This document shows positions 1-9,336 of a DNA stretch of 26,610 nucleotides, one piece after another; within the stretch, counting starts at the first letter, position 1; every line of letters begins with the position of its first letter. The stretch is taken from the NCBI GenBank assembly GCA_009827215.1, contig WUAJ01000009.1, forward strand, positions 1-26,610, written 5' to 3'. The translations under genes and the position numbers were made by a program. The DNA is from Phycisphaeraceae bacterium (GTDB taxonomy: Bacteria > Planctomycetota > Phycisphaerae > Phycisphaerales > UBA1924). The notes beneath the pieces were generated by a model. That model made no database searches and was not told the DNA's origin. It saw nothing but the letters and a program-made list of their open reading frames with translations.

Positions 1-489
1 GGCGGGTTTTCCTTTGAACTCTTCTCTGCTGAGGACTTTGTAGTGTGTGACGGACGGCTTGCCGTAGAGATGATCGACGAGCATGAGTGGTCGGACATCG
101 ACATCTTTGCGGATCGGCGCGTTGATGGTGCCTTCGTCGGATTCGAGGTGACCCTCGATCAGTGCGAGGTAGCGTTTGGTGATCTTGCGATCCTCGAACT
201 GCTTGGAGAGATTCTTGTGGGTTTTGGGATTGAGCGCGAGGATCATGACCCCTGAGGTGGACTGGTCGAGTCGATGGCAGGTCATCGGTCCGGTCGCGAG
301 CGGGAACTGCTTCTCGACTCTGGATCGCACGCAGTCTTTCTTGTCCTCGGCGATCCCAGGCACTGAGAGGATACCAGAAGGCTTGTCTACGACAACGAAG
401 GTTTCGTCCTCGTAGAGCACCGGGATCGGACCCTCAGGGGGGGTGTACTGGAAATGCGGGATCGGTCCGGTCTGGACGCGACGAATCAT
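1..489 (-). CDS. RluA-family pseudouridine synthase (C-terminus cut by window edge)
   Basis: Partial gene read leftwards off the window; 163 codons are present. It should isomerise uridine to pseudouridine in rRNA or tRNA in the cytoplasm. The family signature CHRLDQSTSG is visible, with catalytic Asp at about residue 75, preceded by the usual VVVDKPSG stretch at residues 33-39 and followed by a KRYLA segment. No S4 domain precedes the catalytic domain, so it resembles short RluA-type enzymes acting on 23S rRNA or tRNA rather than RluC/D. The start at 489 is chosen because it gives a compact N-terminus. An in-frame ATG at 549 would add 20 residues but overlaps the start of the divergent gene. 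The target site cannot be told from sequence alone. Confidence 0.9.
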   Translation of the reverse strand, partial: MIRRVQTGPIPHFQYTPPEGPIPVLYEDETFVVVDKPSGILSVPGIAEDKKDCVRSRVEKQFPLATGPMTCHRLDQSTSGVMILALNPKTHKNLSKQFEDRKITKRYLALIEGHLESDEGTINAPIRKDVDVRPLMLVDHLYGKPSVTHYKVLSREEFKGKPA

Positions 490-547
490 GGACTCGGTGA
501 TGTCCGGCGGGTTTCGATAGATGCGTCTTGTGGACCTAGTATCTCCC

Positions 548-1819
548 ATGAACACGAGTGTATCCGTACTGACCGATCGTGCACGGAATCTTGCGATTTC
601 GAGCGTTGCTGTTTCTTTGATTGCTGTTTCTGCGATGGCATCGAATCCCAATCCTGAGTGGGATGATCAATGGCCGAGTAATGAAAAGAGCTTTTTGACG
701 AATCATGTTCAGCTCACGAGTGCGGATCGGTTCATCAAAGCGGGTGAGGCGTACTTCTCGCACGACGGCAAGCGGATCATCTTCCAAGCGATCCCGACTC
801 CGGCGAAAGGTGATGAGCCGCTCGAGCACTACTTGATGTACGCAGCAGATGTCGTGCGTGATGGGAAAGAAATCACCAAGATCGAGCACATCACCAACCT
901 CTCCAACTGGGGATCGTCCAACACCTGCGGCTGGTTCCATCCGAAGGATTCCTCGCGCGTGCTGTTCGGATCGACGCTTGTCGCTCCAGAGACTGAGGAT
1001 GTCGCGGGATACCAACGCGGGACCTCGAAGTACTCGTGGCAGTTCCCGCGTGAGATGGACATCGTCGAGATGACATTGACTGAAGCACACGGGACCTGCT
1101 GTGCGGAGATGGGCAAGAGCGAGGCGACGGCGCTCTGGGAGCGTGACGGGTACGACGCGGAGGGGTCTTGGTCTCCTGATGGTCGTTCTATTCTGTATAC
1201 GCGTCTTGAGCCCGGCGGGACAGACGGCGATTTGTGGATCTGGGATTCCAAGGATGATTCGCATACTCCGCTCATCACGGAGCCGGGGTATGACGGCGGG
1301 CCGTTCTTCTCTCCGGATGGAAAGTGGATTTGTTACCGATCGGATCGTCGCGAGGATAAGCTGCTCCAGATCTTCGTCTCGAAACTCGCGTTCGAAGATG
1401 ACGGCAAGGTGATTGGGATCGAGAAAGAGGTTCAGATCACTGATAATGAGCATGTGAACTGGTGTCCGTTCTACACGCCTGACGGGAAGTACCTGTTCTA
1501 CGCGACGAGCGAGATGTCGCACGCGAACTACGAGGTCTTCTGCGTCGATGCGACTGGGAAGTATCCGCTCGATGAGACTCCACGCATGCGGATCACGAAT
1601 GCGAAGGGGTTTGATGGGCTTCCGGTGTTCTCACCTGATGGAAAGACGATGATGTGGACGGCTCAGCGCGGCGAGCTGCGTGGTGATGAAGGGCGTCCGA
1701 GCTCGCAGCTGTGGGTCGCGGATGTGAACCTCAAAGCGATTGACAAGGCATACAAGAAGTTCCGCAAGAAGATGATCGCGGAGAAGGAAGCGGCGGAGTT
1801 TGAGAGCTACCAGCCTTGA
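548..1819 (+). CDS. Exported PD40/TolB-like beta-propeller protein
   Basis: A 423-aa protein with an N-terminal hydrophobic segment of signal-peptide type (about residues 13-30, ending near ASA/MAS), so it probably acts in the periplasm. At least four PD40-type blades carry the xSPDGKxxxY/W pattern (for example WSPDGRSILY, FSPDGKWICY, YTPDGKYLFY, FSPDGKTMMW), as in TolB and prolyl-oligopeptidase propellers. No peptidase domain follows, so it is a stand-alone propeller, likely for binding rather than catalysis. The C-terminus is Lys/Glu-rich and probably helical. An upstream in-frame ATG at 521 is less likely because it adds polar residues ahead of the signal peptide. The gene diverges from the RluA-type gene. 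Its ligand is unknown. Confidence 0.85.
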   Translation: MNTSVSVLTDRARNLAISSVAVSLIAVSAMASNPNPEWDDQWPSNEKSFLTNHVQLTSADRFIKAGEAYFSHDGKRIIFQAIPTPAKGDEPLEHYLMYAADVVRDGKEITKIEHITNLSNWGSSNTCGWFHPKDSSRVLFGSTLVAPETEDVAGYQRGTSKYSWQFPREMDIVEMTLTEAHGTCCAEMGKSEATALWERDGYDAEGSWSPDGRSILYTRLEPGGTDGDLWIWDSKDDSHTPLITEPGYDGGPFFSPDGKWICYRSDRREDKLLQIFVSKLAFEDDGKVIGIEKEVQITDNEHVNWCPFYTPDGKYLFYATSEMSHANYEVFCVDATGKYPLDETPRMRITNAKGFDGLPVFSPDGKTMMWTAQRGELRGDEGRPSSQLWVADVNLKAIDKAYKKFRKKMIAEKEAAEFESYQP

Positions 1820-1848
1820 TGAGTGATTGATTGGGGACTGTCCGACGG

Positions 1849-2979
1849 ATGAATGAACTGCCGAGCGATTTCGGGATGGGTGCGGTCGAGACCTACGCGC
1901 ATGTGGGTGATCCGACTCCGGCGCCGGATCATTCGGTGTTCTGGAACGCGTGGTTTGAACGACTGGCGCAGGAGTCTCCTGTGCTCAATGCGCGGAGTGC
2001 TGAGGACCCAACGGATCCCTCTGCGACGCACGAGTTTGTTTCGACGCATGGGGTGCGGATTGGGTGCCGACTGATCACTCCTGCGAAGGGTGTCCCGGTT
2101 CGAGCATCGCTTGTCACAGTCCATGGCTATTCGGTACCTGATCAGCTTCAACACGAGGATCGGAAATGGTCTGAGGTTTGCAATCGTGGAGTCGCGGTCC
2201 TTGCGATCAGGTTGCGTGGGTATCCTGGATCACGCACCAACACACAGGGTGGTACATTTGATCTTGATGCGAGCGATCCGTCATGGATCACGACAGGGTT
2301 CGCGGATTATCAGCATAAGGATTGGGTGCTCCCTGATGCGCTCGCGGATGTGTGTAATGCGGTGCGCGTGATGCGAAATGCTTTGCTGGGACGCGATGCG
2401 CGGGATCTGGAGCCTTGGCTTGAAGGTGAGCCGCGGCATCCGGATATATATCTGCATGGACGATCGCTTGGTGGTGGTCTCGCGACGATCGCGGCATCAC
2501 AGTTGTCTGGTCGCATGCTCGGACGACCGATTGTGGATCGGCTCGCTCTTGAGGTGCCGTCGCTTGGCGCTTGGCATTGGCGATTGGCACATTCCGATGC
2601 TGGACTCAGCGCCCAGTTTAAAGCGATCCTCGATCAGCATCCCGATCGACGCGAAGAGCTGATCCATCGGCTGCGATTGATGGACGCTGTGGTGCACGGA
2701 CGCAAGGTGCGAGGTCCCACGCTCGCGATGCTGGCGCAGCGTGATGAAGTCGCGCCGGCGCCGACTGCGGCGGCGGTGTTTAACGCGATCGATTCGGATC
2801 CTGGATACAAGTGGCGCTACTGCGTGCCTTGTGGTCATGTCGAGGGGGATGTCGCGACGAATCGGCGGATGGTGATCTTCAAGGATGTCCTTCAGGACTT
2901 CTTTGATCCCGATACTCATCCGACGGATTCCATGGGCAAGTGGGAAGACCAGATGTCGATCTCATGCCCTGAATCTTGA
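1849..2979 (+). CDS. Alpha/beta-hydrolase, acetyl xylan esterase (AXE1)-like
   Basis: A 376-aa alpha/beta-hydrolase. The nucleophile elbow GRSLGGG puts Ser at about residue 206, the acid is probably Asp299 in AQRDEVAP, and the His is probably H330 in CGHVEGD, giving a full triad. The oxyanion-type segment VHGYS lies near residue 91 and RLRGYPGS follows a buried strand. Order and spacing match AXE1-type or cephalosporin-C-deacetylase-type esterases better than lipases. No clear signal peptide is present, so it is probably cytoplasmic. ATG 1849 is preferred over TTG 1831, which adds only six residues. It starts 29 bp after the propeller gene and is probably co-transcribed with it. The substrate is inferred only at the level of an acyl or acetyl ester. 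Confidence 0.8.
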   Translation: MNELPSDFGMGAVETYAHVGDPTPAPDHSVFWNAWFERLAQESPVLNARSAEDPTDPSATHEFVSTHGVRIGCRLITPAKGVPVRASLVTVHGYSVPDQLQHEDRKWSEVCNRGVAVLAIRLRGYPGSRTNTQGGTFDLDASDPSWITTGFADYQHKDWVLPDALADVCNAVRVMRNALLGRDARDLEPWLEGEPRHPDIYLHGRSLGGGLATIAASQLSGRMLGRPIVDRLALEVPSLGAWHWRLAHSDAGLSAQFKAILDQHPDRREELIHRLRLMDAVVHGRKVRGPTLAMLAQRDEVAPAPTAAAVFNAIDSDPGYKWRYCVPCGHVEGDVATNRRMVIFKDVLQDFFDPDTHPTDSMGKWEDQMSISCPES

Positions 2980-3024
2980 GGGATTTGTGATGGGTTGATC
3001 CGCGCCGATCCCCTACTGTTGTGC

Positions 3025-3995
3025 ATGACCGATTCTGAAACAAGTGTGCTCTCGAGTGTCCAGACATTGATGGGTGGTTTGATCGACTACGCGGGGCTAT
3101 TCCCTCCGAGTCAGCTCCCGATGAATCGCGCAACGGAGAACTACGCGAAGTATCTCCGCGCTCAGCACGCGGACTTTGTCGGACGCTTTATCTGTCCGGT
3201 TCCGAAGCTCGATGAGCTGACGAAGCACGGCGCGATGCTGATGCCTGGCACGCACGCGACGAGTGGGTATCGCGAGCACGCGGATGTGCTGGAGCCTTGG
3301 CAGATTTCGGGGATCATCATCGGTGATCTGCAAGAGAACCTCGAGTTGATCTACAAGTTCAACGAGCACCACGACGACGAGGCGCACGGCTTGGCGCTGG
3401 TGGATGCGATCGAGATGCGCGTGAGCACTCCGGATGAGATCGACGACGCGCTGGAGATTATTCCAGAGATGATCGACACGGCGTTAGAGGTTCCACAGGA
3501 CATCATCATGAACGGTGATCCACGCGGACTCATCGCGGCGATGTCGGGATCGGGGGTTCTTGCTAAGATCCGCTGCGGAGGGGTGGAACCAAGCATGTTC
3601 CCAAGCTGTGAGAACATCGCGGAGTTCATGCTCGCGTGCAAGAACGCGAATGTGCCTTTCAAGTGTACTGCTGGATTGCATCACCCGATCCGTGCGGAGC
3701 ACGCGCTGACTACGAGGACGACGCGCCGCGCGGTGTGATGCACGGCTTTATCAATGTCTTCTTTGCGGCGGCGTATGTCCGTGCAACGAAGAAACCGGAG
3801 CTGGGAACGGTTGTCGGGATTTTGGAAGAGATGGATCCCAAGGCGTTTGCGTTCGAGGATCAGAGCGTTACGCACAAGGGGACGAAGGTCTCAACAATTG
3901 AACTCGGACAGATGCGTGAGGGGTTCGCGACGAGTTATGGGAGCTGTTCGATCGATGAGCCGATCGCGGATCTGAAGGCGATGGGACTGCTTTGA
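3025..3995 (+). pseudogene. Conserved uncharacterised protein, interrupted by a frameshift near 3700
   Basis: Two overlapping reading frames together make one protein of about 320 aa. The first frame runs from ATG 3025 to a stop at 3738; the second is open from about 3636 to 3995. The product begins with an LIDYAGLFPP-type motif and ends with a conserved-looking SYGSCSIDEPIADL segment, a pattern I associate with an uncharacterised bacterial family. The reading shifts by -1 near 3700-3712: the first frame runs out in basic nonsense (TTRTTRRAV) while the second continues sensibly with YEDDAPRGVMHGF. One missing base around 3708 would explain it. I see no slippery heptamer. It could be a real mutation or a sequencing error. 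The second frame ends overlapping the next start (TTGA), so the coupling is intact. Confidence 0.75.
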
Positions 3996-5350
3996 GCGAA
4001 CACACAAACGAATCTGTATCCAAACCAGCGCGGTTTTTCTACGGCTGGGTCATGGTCATCGTCGCCGTATTGATGGCGATGGCGACGATGCCCTCGCAGA
4101 CGGTGATCGTGTCGTTGTTCAATCTTTCGTTTCGTGAGAAGCTCGGATTGAGCGTGGCGCAGCTCTCGCTCGCGTACACGGTCGGGACGATCATCGCGGC
4201 ATTCCCGTTGTCTTGGGTGGGGAAAGCCGCGGATAAGTTTGGGATTCGGATTGTCGCGGCGGTGATTCTGATTCTCTACGCGATGGCGCTGATCGCGCTC
4301 AACTGGGCGACAGGGATCATCACGCTGGGGATTGGGTTCTTCTGTATCCGATTCCTCGGACAGGGATCGCTGGGGATGCTCAGCGGACACACGATCGCGA
4401 TGTGGTTTGAGCGCAAGCTCGGCATGGCGCATTCGGTGCTCGCTGTGGGTGGGTTTGCGCTGGGGTCCGCGATTCTTCCCAAACCTGTCGCGTGGATGAT
4501 CGGGGAGTTTGGTCCATCGCAGACGATGCTGTATCTGGGGATTGGCGTGGTCGTCGTTCTGATGCCTTTGATCGTGTTTGTGTTTCGCAACAAACCTGAG
4601 GACATCGGTCAGCACCTGGATGGCGATGCATCGGAGCACCTGTATCATGATGTCGCGCACGGCGGGAGTGCGCCAATCGGTGATCCCGCGTTCACAGCAG
4701 CACAAGCTCGCGCGACGCTCTCGTTCTGGATTCTGCTCACGCTCTCGTGTACTTCAGGGTGCATCGGGACGGCGCTGCTGTTTCATATGCAAGAGATCAT
4801 CCGTGTCGGCGGTGCTGAAGGCACAGAAGCACAAGCAGCCGGCGCGAATCAGATGTGGGCGATCAGCTTTGGTTTGGGGATGCTTTGCACAGGCTGGCTC
4901 GCGGATAAGTTTCGAGCGCGTGTCTTGCTCCCGATTGCCCCATTCCTGATGATGCTTGGATCGTTGGTGTGCTGGTATGGAGCGACTGGACGCAGTGCGG
5001 ATGTGGTTTTCACGATGAAGGTCGGCATGCTGATCTATGGCTTGGGGATGGCGTTCTCGGTCGCTGTGGGATCTCCGGCAGTGGCGCGATTCTTTGGACG
5101 CACGCACCACGGTGCGATCCGCGGATTTATGACGAGTTTCGGGGTCGCGGCGACTGGACTTGCACCGTATCTCGCTGGGAAGTGGTACGAGCTTGCGGGC
5201 GAGGATTTCGGTCCGGTGCTGCTGAGCTTTGCGATCTGGTGTGTGCCGTTGATGTTCGCGACGGCTATGCTCAAGAGACCGACTCCGCCCGCTGATCCTG
5301 ATCTGACTCCAGATCCGGATCCAGTGGATATGCACGAAGTTGAGTTGTAA
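3992..5350 (+). CDS. Major facilitator superfamily transporter
   Basis: A 452-aa integral membrane protein with about twelve hydrophobic segments in two six-helix halves split by a polar loop (about residues 200-230). The MFS loop 2-3 motif is visible as GKAADKFGIR near residue 78, with its counterpart GWLADKFRAR in the second half. The C-terminal tail is Pro/Asp-rich and cytoplasmic. The TTG start overlaps the stop of the previous gene (TTGA), implying translational coupling. The general fold resembles monocarboxylate or oxalate/formate-type MFS carriers, but the substrate is not evident. A role in importing an aromatic or organic acid degraded via the neighbouring fumarylacetoacetase is possible from position alone. 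Confidence 0.85.
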   Translation: MSEHTNESVSKPARFFYGWVMVIVAVLMAMATMPSQTVIVSLFNLSFREKLGLSVAQLSLAYTVGTIIAAFPLSWVGKAADKFGIRIVAAVILILYAMALIALNWATGIITLGIGFFCIRFLGQGSLGMLSGHTIAMWFERKLGMAHSVLAVGGFALGSAILPKPVAWMIGEFGPSQTMLYLGIGVVVVLMPLIVFVFRNKPEDIGQHLDGDASEHLYHDVAHGGSAPIGDPAFTAAQARATLSFWILLTLSCTSGCIGTALLFHMQEIIRVGGAEGTEAQAAGANQMWAISFGLGMLCTGWLADKFRARVLLPIAPFLMMLGSLVCWYGATGRSADVVFTMKVGMLIYGLGMAFSVAVGSPAVARFFGRTHHGAIRGFMTSFGVAATGLAPYLAGKWYELAGEDFGPVLLSFAIWCVPLMFATAMLKRPTPPADPDLTPDPDPVDMHEVEL

Positions 5351-5374
5351 TGCTTAAGTCTGAAAGGTGCTTGA

Positions 5375-6760
5375 ATGCCATACGCGATTGATGAGACACA
5401 TGATCCCAAACTCGAGTCTTGGGTGGAGAGCGCGAACGATCCCTCGACGGACTTCCCGATCCAGAACCTCCCGCTCGCGACGGTGATTCGCCGTGTTGAG
5501 GATTCGGAAACTGGTGATGAGTTCACGCTTTCGGCTGTTGTCGCGATCGGGGACATGCTGCTGGATCTCAATCGGCTTTCGATGACTGAGCTCGCTCCGG
5601 AGGACGATTCGGACTGGGACTTTGTCGCAGTGGATCAGATCGTTGCTGAGGGCAAGTGGAGCGGTCTTCGCAAGAAGGTCCAGAGCTTGCTCCGCAAGGA
5701 CAACGACGCGCTGCAGAATCACCCGCTCCGTGATGAGATCGTGATCCCTCGTGATGATTCGATGATGTCGCTCCCTCTGATCGATCCGATCGGGGATTAC
5801 ACTGATTTTTATGCTTCGCTCTATCACGCGACGAATGTCGGGTCCATGTTCCGTCCTGACAATCCGCTGCTCCCAAACTACAAGCACATCCCGATCGGAT
5901 ACCACGGCCGAGCGTCGTCAATCATTCCTTCGGGAACATCGATCAAGCGTCCGGTTGGTCAGCAGGCGCCTGCGGAAGAAGGTGGATCTCCGAGCTTTGG
6001 TCCATGCAAGCTGCTGGACTATGAGATGGAGATGGGCGCGTTCATCGGACGCGGGAATGAACTTGGTGAGCCGATCGATATCAAGGATGCGGAAGACCAC
6101 ATTCTTGGGTTGTGTATCTTGAATGATTGGTCGGCGCGTGATCTGCAGAAGTGGGAGTATGTCCCGCTTGGGCCGTTCCTTGCGAAGAACTTTGCGAGCA
6201 CGATCTCGCCGTTTATTGTCACAATGGAGGCGCTGGCGCCGTTCCGTTGTGGGGCGCAGGAGCGGGATGCTGGTGATCCTCAGCCGCTGGGTTACATGGA
6301 CAGCGACGAGAATCGCAAGAGCGGCGGATTTGATATCACGGTCGAGGTTTGGCTCGCGTCTGAGAAGATGCGTGAGCAGGGGATGGATCCGATCAAGCTC
6401 TCGAAGGGCAACTTCAAGGACATGTACTGGACAGTGGCGCAGATGGTCACGCATCACTCGGTCAATGGTTGTAATCTGCAGCCTGGCGATCTGCTCGGAT
6501 CGGGAACGATCTCTGGGACGACGCGTGACTCGCGTGGTTCGATGCTCGAGTTGACCTGGGATGGTGATCCGTTCGCAAGTCCGCCGGTCTCGGCGCCAGG
6601 AACACAGCGGACACCGATCGTGTTACCAACAGGTGAGGAGCGCAAGTTCATCGCTGATGGTGACGAGATCATTATGAAGGCGTACTGCGAGCGTGAGGGA
6701 TATCGGCGCATCGGGTTTGGTGAGTGCCGAGGGATCATTGAGGCGGCTCGTTCGGTATGA
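5375..6760 (+). CDS. fahA: Fumarylacetoacetase (EC 3.7.1.2)
   Basis: A 461-aa enzyme hydrolysing 4-fumarylacetoacetate to fumarate and acetoacetate, the last step of tyrosine/homogentisate catabolism, in the cytoplasm. The FAH N-terminal domain covers roughly residues 20-135. The catalytic domain opens with DYTDFYASLYHATNVG, giving D144, Y146 and H151, equivalent to mammalian D126, Y128 and catalytic H133. Metal ligands E217 and E219 lie in LDYEMEMG and D251 in NDWSARD. GYHGRASS and the QKWEYVPLGPF run are also family hallmarks. Length and motif order match animal-type FAH. An AAAGG-like site at about 5363 precedes the ATG. No homogentisate dioxygenase lies in the window, so the rest of the pathway must be elsewhere. 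The stop overlaps the next gene (ATGA). Confidence 0.95.
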   Translation: MPYAIDETHDPKLESWVESANDPSTDFPIQNLPLATVIRRVEDSETGDEFTLSAVVAIGDMLLDLNRLSMTELAPEDDSDWDFVAVDQIVAEGKWSGLRKKVQSLLRKDNDALQNHPLRDEIVIPRDDSMMSLPLIDPIGDYTDFYASLYHATNVGSMFRPDNPLLPNYKHIPIGYHGRASSIIPSGTSIKRPVGQQAPAEEGGSPSFGPCKLLDYEMEMGAFIGRGNELGEPIDIKDAEDHILGLCILNDWSARDLQKWEYVPLGPFLAKNFASTISPFIVTMEALAPFRCGAQERDAGDPQPLGYMDSDENRKSGGFDITVEVWLASEKMREQGMDPIKLSKGNFKDMYWTVAQMVTHHSVNGCNLQPGDLLGSGTISGTTRDSRGSMLELTWDGDPFASPPVSAPGTQRTPIVLPTGEERKFIADGDEIIMKAYCEREGYRRIGFGECRGIIEAARSV

Positions 6761-8100
6761 CGCGCTCTGTGGGGACAGGTCAGCGTCTGACGCTGAAATA
6801 TTGGCTGCTCCTGATCCTGATGATCGGGTTCTTTGTCGTCGTCGGTGCTGAGAGTGCGATTCGGTTTCTCAACGAACCAACGAGCGGGGACTTTAAGCAT
6901 TTCTATTACGCCGCATACGGCGTGGTACACGATCAGAATATCTATACCTCTGGAGAGCCGTTTACTGGAGTGCACTGGTACGCGTATTTCCCTTTGTTTG
7001 CGGTGGTTCTGTCGCCGTTGGTATGGATGGGACTCGGAGGCGCGGGCGCTGCGTGGAGCATGATCAATACGCTGCTCATCGTGCTGTGCGTGTATATCGC
7101 GGTGCGCGAGTCCATCACCCGTCTCGGGATGAATGCAAATGCGAATCTGCTGGTGGGTGTGTCGTTCCTTGTTGTGCTCGTGTTCATGGACAAGCTCCGC
7201 AGCGAGGTTCGGATGGGACAGTCCGATGCATTTGTGATGATCTGGATGATGCTCGGACTTATGTGGATCGCAAAGCGACCGATTCTTGCGGGCTTTATGC
7301 TTGGGGGATCGGTGAATGTGAAGCTGCAGGGGATTGTGTTTCTGCCGTATCTGATTGCTCGCGGGCGTGTGAAGAATCTGATCGGCTTTGTGCTGGGGAC
7401 GGTATTCTTTGCGATGTTCGGCGCATTGATCTGGGGATTCGATCGCAACATGGAATATCTCGGTACTGTGCTCGGGTGGGTCGGCGGTTTGGTAGGCATT
7501 GAGCAAACGAACGCCGCGATCGAGTCGGGGTTGTATCCGCTTGAGTGGGAGCGGAGCGTGACGATCCCCAGCGTTCTCGCGCGTGCTCAGATCCACTGGG
7601 GACTCAGCGAATCGGTTATCAAACTCGGGACACTCGCGATGATCGGTCTGATTGTCGCGATCGGATGGATGATGTACCTCAAGCGCGGTGTGTCGCTGTT
7701 CAAGGGACGATCGGTCAAGCATGACGATGCGAGCGCTCGCGGGCGAGGGCTCGTTGGGTTCGAATGGGCGGGGTTGATTGTCGGGATGTTGATCTTCTCA
7801 CCGCAGTCCACGGTGCGTCACTTCTTCCTCGCGATCATCGTCGTCGCGCTCGCGTCGGCGGTTCTGCACACAAAGATCCCGATGAAGCGGAAGATCCCGG
7901 TCGGGATCTTGCTGTTTCTGTTCTGGGTCTCGATGACCTTCCCACCTGGCGGGGAACAGTACGAGCAGCTCACGATGCAATGGAGGGCGATCGGTGGTGC
8001 GATGTGGGCGCTGCTTGCGTTGTTCTTCACCACGCTCTGGGTGGGGCTCGGAATCGTCCGAGAACTCCCAGAAAACGGGCATAATACTGATCTCAAGTGA
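6757..8100 (+). CDS. GT87 (DUF2029)-like membrane glycosyltransferase
   Basis: A 447-aa polytopic membrane protein with about ten hydrophobic helices. After the first helix comes SGDFKHFYYAAYG (about residues 43-55), followed by NIYTSGEPF and YAYFPLFAVVLSPLVW. This acidic-loop plus Tyr/Pro pattern is typical of the GT87/DUF2029 group of polyprenyl-phosphate-sugar-dependent transferases (GT-C fold). The family moves a sugar from a lipid carrier to a glycan at the outer face of the membrane; the exact acceptor is unknown. The start overlaps the stop of the fumarylacetoacetase gene (ATGA). The downstream GT2 enzyme could supply its lipid-linked sugar, which is an inference from order. Confidence 0.75.
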   Translation: MTRSVGTGQRLTLKYWLLLILMIGFFVVVGAESAIRFLNEPTSGDFKHFYYAAYGVVHDQNIYTSGEPFTGVHWYAYFPLFAVVLSPLVWMGLGGAGAAWSMINTLLIVLCVYIAVRESITRLGMNANANLLVGVSFLVVLVFMDKLRSEVRMGQSDAFVMIWMMLGLMWIAKRPILAGFMLGGSVNVKLQGIVFLPYLIARGRVKNLIGFVLGTVFFAMFGALIWGFDRNMEYLGTVLGWVGGLVGIEQTNAAIESGLYPLEWERSVTIPSVLARAQIHWGLSESVIKLGTLAMIGLIVAIGWMMYLKRGVSLFKGRSVKHDDASARGRGLVGFEWAGLIVGMLIFSPQSTVRHFFLAIIVVALASAVLHTKIPMKRKIPVGILLFLFWVSMTFPPGGEQYEQLTMQWRAIGGAMWALLALFFTTLWVGLGIVRELPENGHNTDLK

Positions 8101-8146
8101 GGCTAGTGAGGCGATTGGGCTAGGGGTAAACCCCGCCGTGGACGGC

Positions 8147-8152
8147 TATACT
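8147..8152 (+). promoter_or_regulatory. Possible -10 box before the GT2 gene
   Basis: The hexamer TATACT sits 60 bp upstream of the GTG start in the only sizeable gap of the glycosyltransferase cluster. No good -35 is present at 17 bp. Small inverted repeats (GGGG TAAA CCCC at about 8122-8133 and GCCGT GG ACGGC just after) lie immediately upstream and could be part of a terminator or operator. Confidence 0.3.
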
Positions 8153-8211
8153 TGTGGTCACTGATCGAGCTGTGGAGCTCTCTACAGCATGCCGAGATAG
8201 GGGACCGTCTG

Positions 8212-9336
8212 GTGAAGTCTGAGGAATCGAACAAGCTTGTGTCGATCATCGTGCCTTGTTACAACGAGGAAGAGGTCCTCCCTGAGTTCTACAAGCGGAG
8301 CATTGCGGCGGCGGACGCTATCCAGGGCTGGAACCACGAATGGGTCTTCGTTAACGACTGCTCCTCGGATCGGACCTCCAACATACTCGCGGCACTCGCG
8401 GTCAATGACAGCAAGGTCAAGGTCATCAACCTCGCGCGCAATCGCGGGCATCAGGTTGCTGTGACAGCGGGGCTGGACTTCGCTCACGGCGATGCGGTGG
8501 TCATCATCGATGCGGACCTTCAGGACCCTCCTGAGGTCATCGCTCGGATGCTCGGTTTGATTGAAGAGGGATTCGACATCGTGCACGCACAGCGGACACA
8601 GCGTCCCGGCGAGACGAAGTTCAAACTCTGGACGGCAAAGTTTTTCTACGCGATGCTTCGCAAGATCGGGGATGTGAAGGTTGTTGAGAACGCGGGGGAT
8701 TTCCGCTGTGTGACCAAGCCGGTCGCGGACACGATGCGTGCATTTCGCGAGCCTCATCGTTTCTTGCGTGGGATGTTCACGCATCTGGGATTCGAGCAGT
8801 GCATCCTGCAGTACGATCGCGATGTTCGTCACGCAGGAGAGAGCAAGTATCCGTTCATGAAGATGCTCAAGCTCGCAGCGGATGCGGTGTTTAGCATGTC
8901 CTCGGCTCCGATCCGCTCGATCATGTGGGCCGCGGGTCTGACCTGGGGTTTGGGTCTTGCGTATCTGGTGTATTCGATGATCGTGTTCTTTGTGAGCGGG
9001 ATCAACGAGCCGGGCTGGACCTCAGCGGTGTTCCTCATGACGATGTATACGGGACTGATCCTGATGTCGATCGCGGTGATTGGTCAGTATGTGGGACGCG
9101 TGTTCGAGCAGGGACAGGGCAGACCACTGTACTGGGTTTCACAAACGCACAACATTGATCCCAAGCAGTTCAAGCAGAAGATCCCTGAGGTCGTGCTTGC
9201 GAAGCGGACGGCGCTTGGAGATCGAGCCGTGGATTCATCGACAATCAGCGAACCCAAGGTGTTTCTCGCGAAGCGTCCATCCGAGGGTTGGGCGTCGGCC
9301 GCTCAGATCCACAAAGAAGAAAGCGCTTCGGCATGA
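8212..9336 (+). CDS. GT2 family glycosyltransferase, polyprenyl-phosphate type (GtrB/DPM-like)
   Basis: About 374 aa. The GT-A domain begins VSIIVPCYNEEEVLP, followed by VFVNDCSSDRT, then DADLQDPPE with the DxD-like metal motif, then an ENAGDFRC segment and the arm HRFLRGMF. Two transmembrane helices follow (about residues 240-265 and 275-300), as in GtrB, ArnC and dolichyl-phosphate-mannose synthase-like enzymes. These load a nucleotide sugar onto a polyprenyl phosphate on the cytoplasmic face. The C-terminal extension of about 60 residues is hydrophilic. GTG 8212 is chosen because it follows a purine-rich AGGGGA. A TTG at 8152 is also in frame but would add 20 residues unlike the family. 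It overlaps the next gene (ATGA). Confidence 0.88.
   Translation: MKSEESNKLVSIIVPCYNEEEVLPEFYKRSIAAADAIQGWNHEWVFVNDCSSDRTSNILAALAVNDSKVKVINLARNRGHQVAVTAGLDFAHGDAVVIIDADLQDPPEVIARMLGLIEEGFDIVHAQRTQRPGETKFKLWTAKFFYAMLRKIGDVKVVENAGDFRCVTKPVADTMRAFREPHRFLRGMFTHLGFEQCILQYDRDVRHAGESKYPFMKMLKLAADAVFSMSSAPIRSIMWAAGLTWGLGLAYLVYSMIVFFVSGINEPGWTSAVFLMTMYTGLILMSIAVIGQYVGRVFEQGQGRPLYWVSQTHNIDPKQFKQKIPEVVLAKRTALGDRAVDSSTISEPKVFLAKRPSEGWASAAQIHKEESASA

Noticed and set aside
536..1522. 328-aa minus-strand open frame
   Set aside because: It is antisense to the PD40 protein, Arg-rich with no recognisable domain; a shadow of G/C-biased codons.
3690..3715. Programmed -1 ribosomal frameshift
   Set aside because: No X-XXY-YYZ slippery heptamer or downstream pseudoknot was found in the overlap.
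6454..7722. 422-aa minus-strand open frame
   Set aside because: It is antisense to fumarylacetoacetase and the GT87 protein, His/Arg/Gln-rich shadow sequence.
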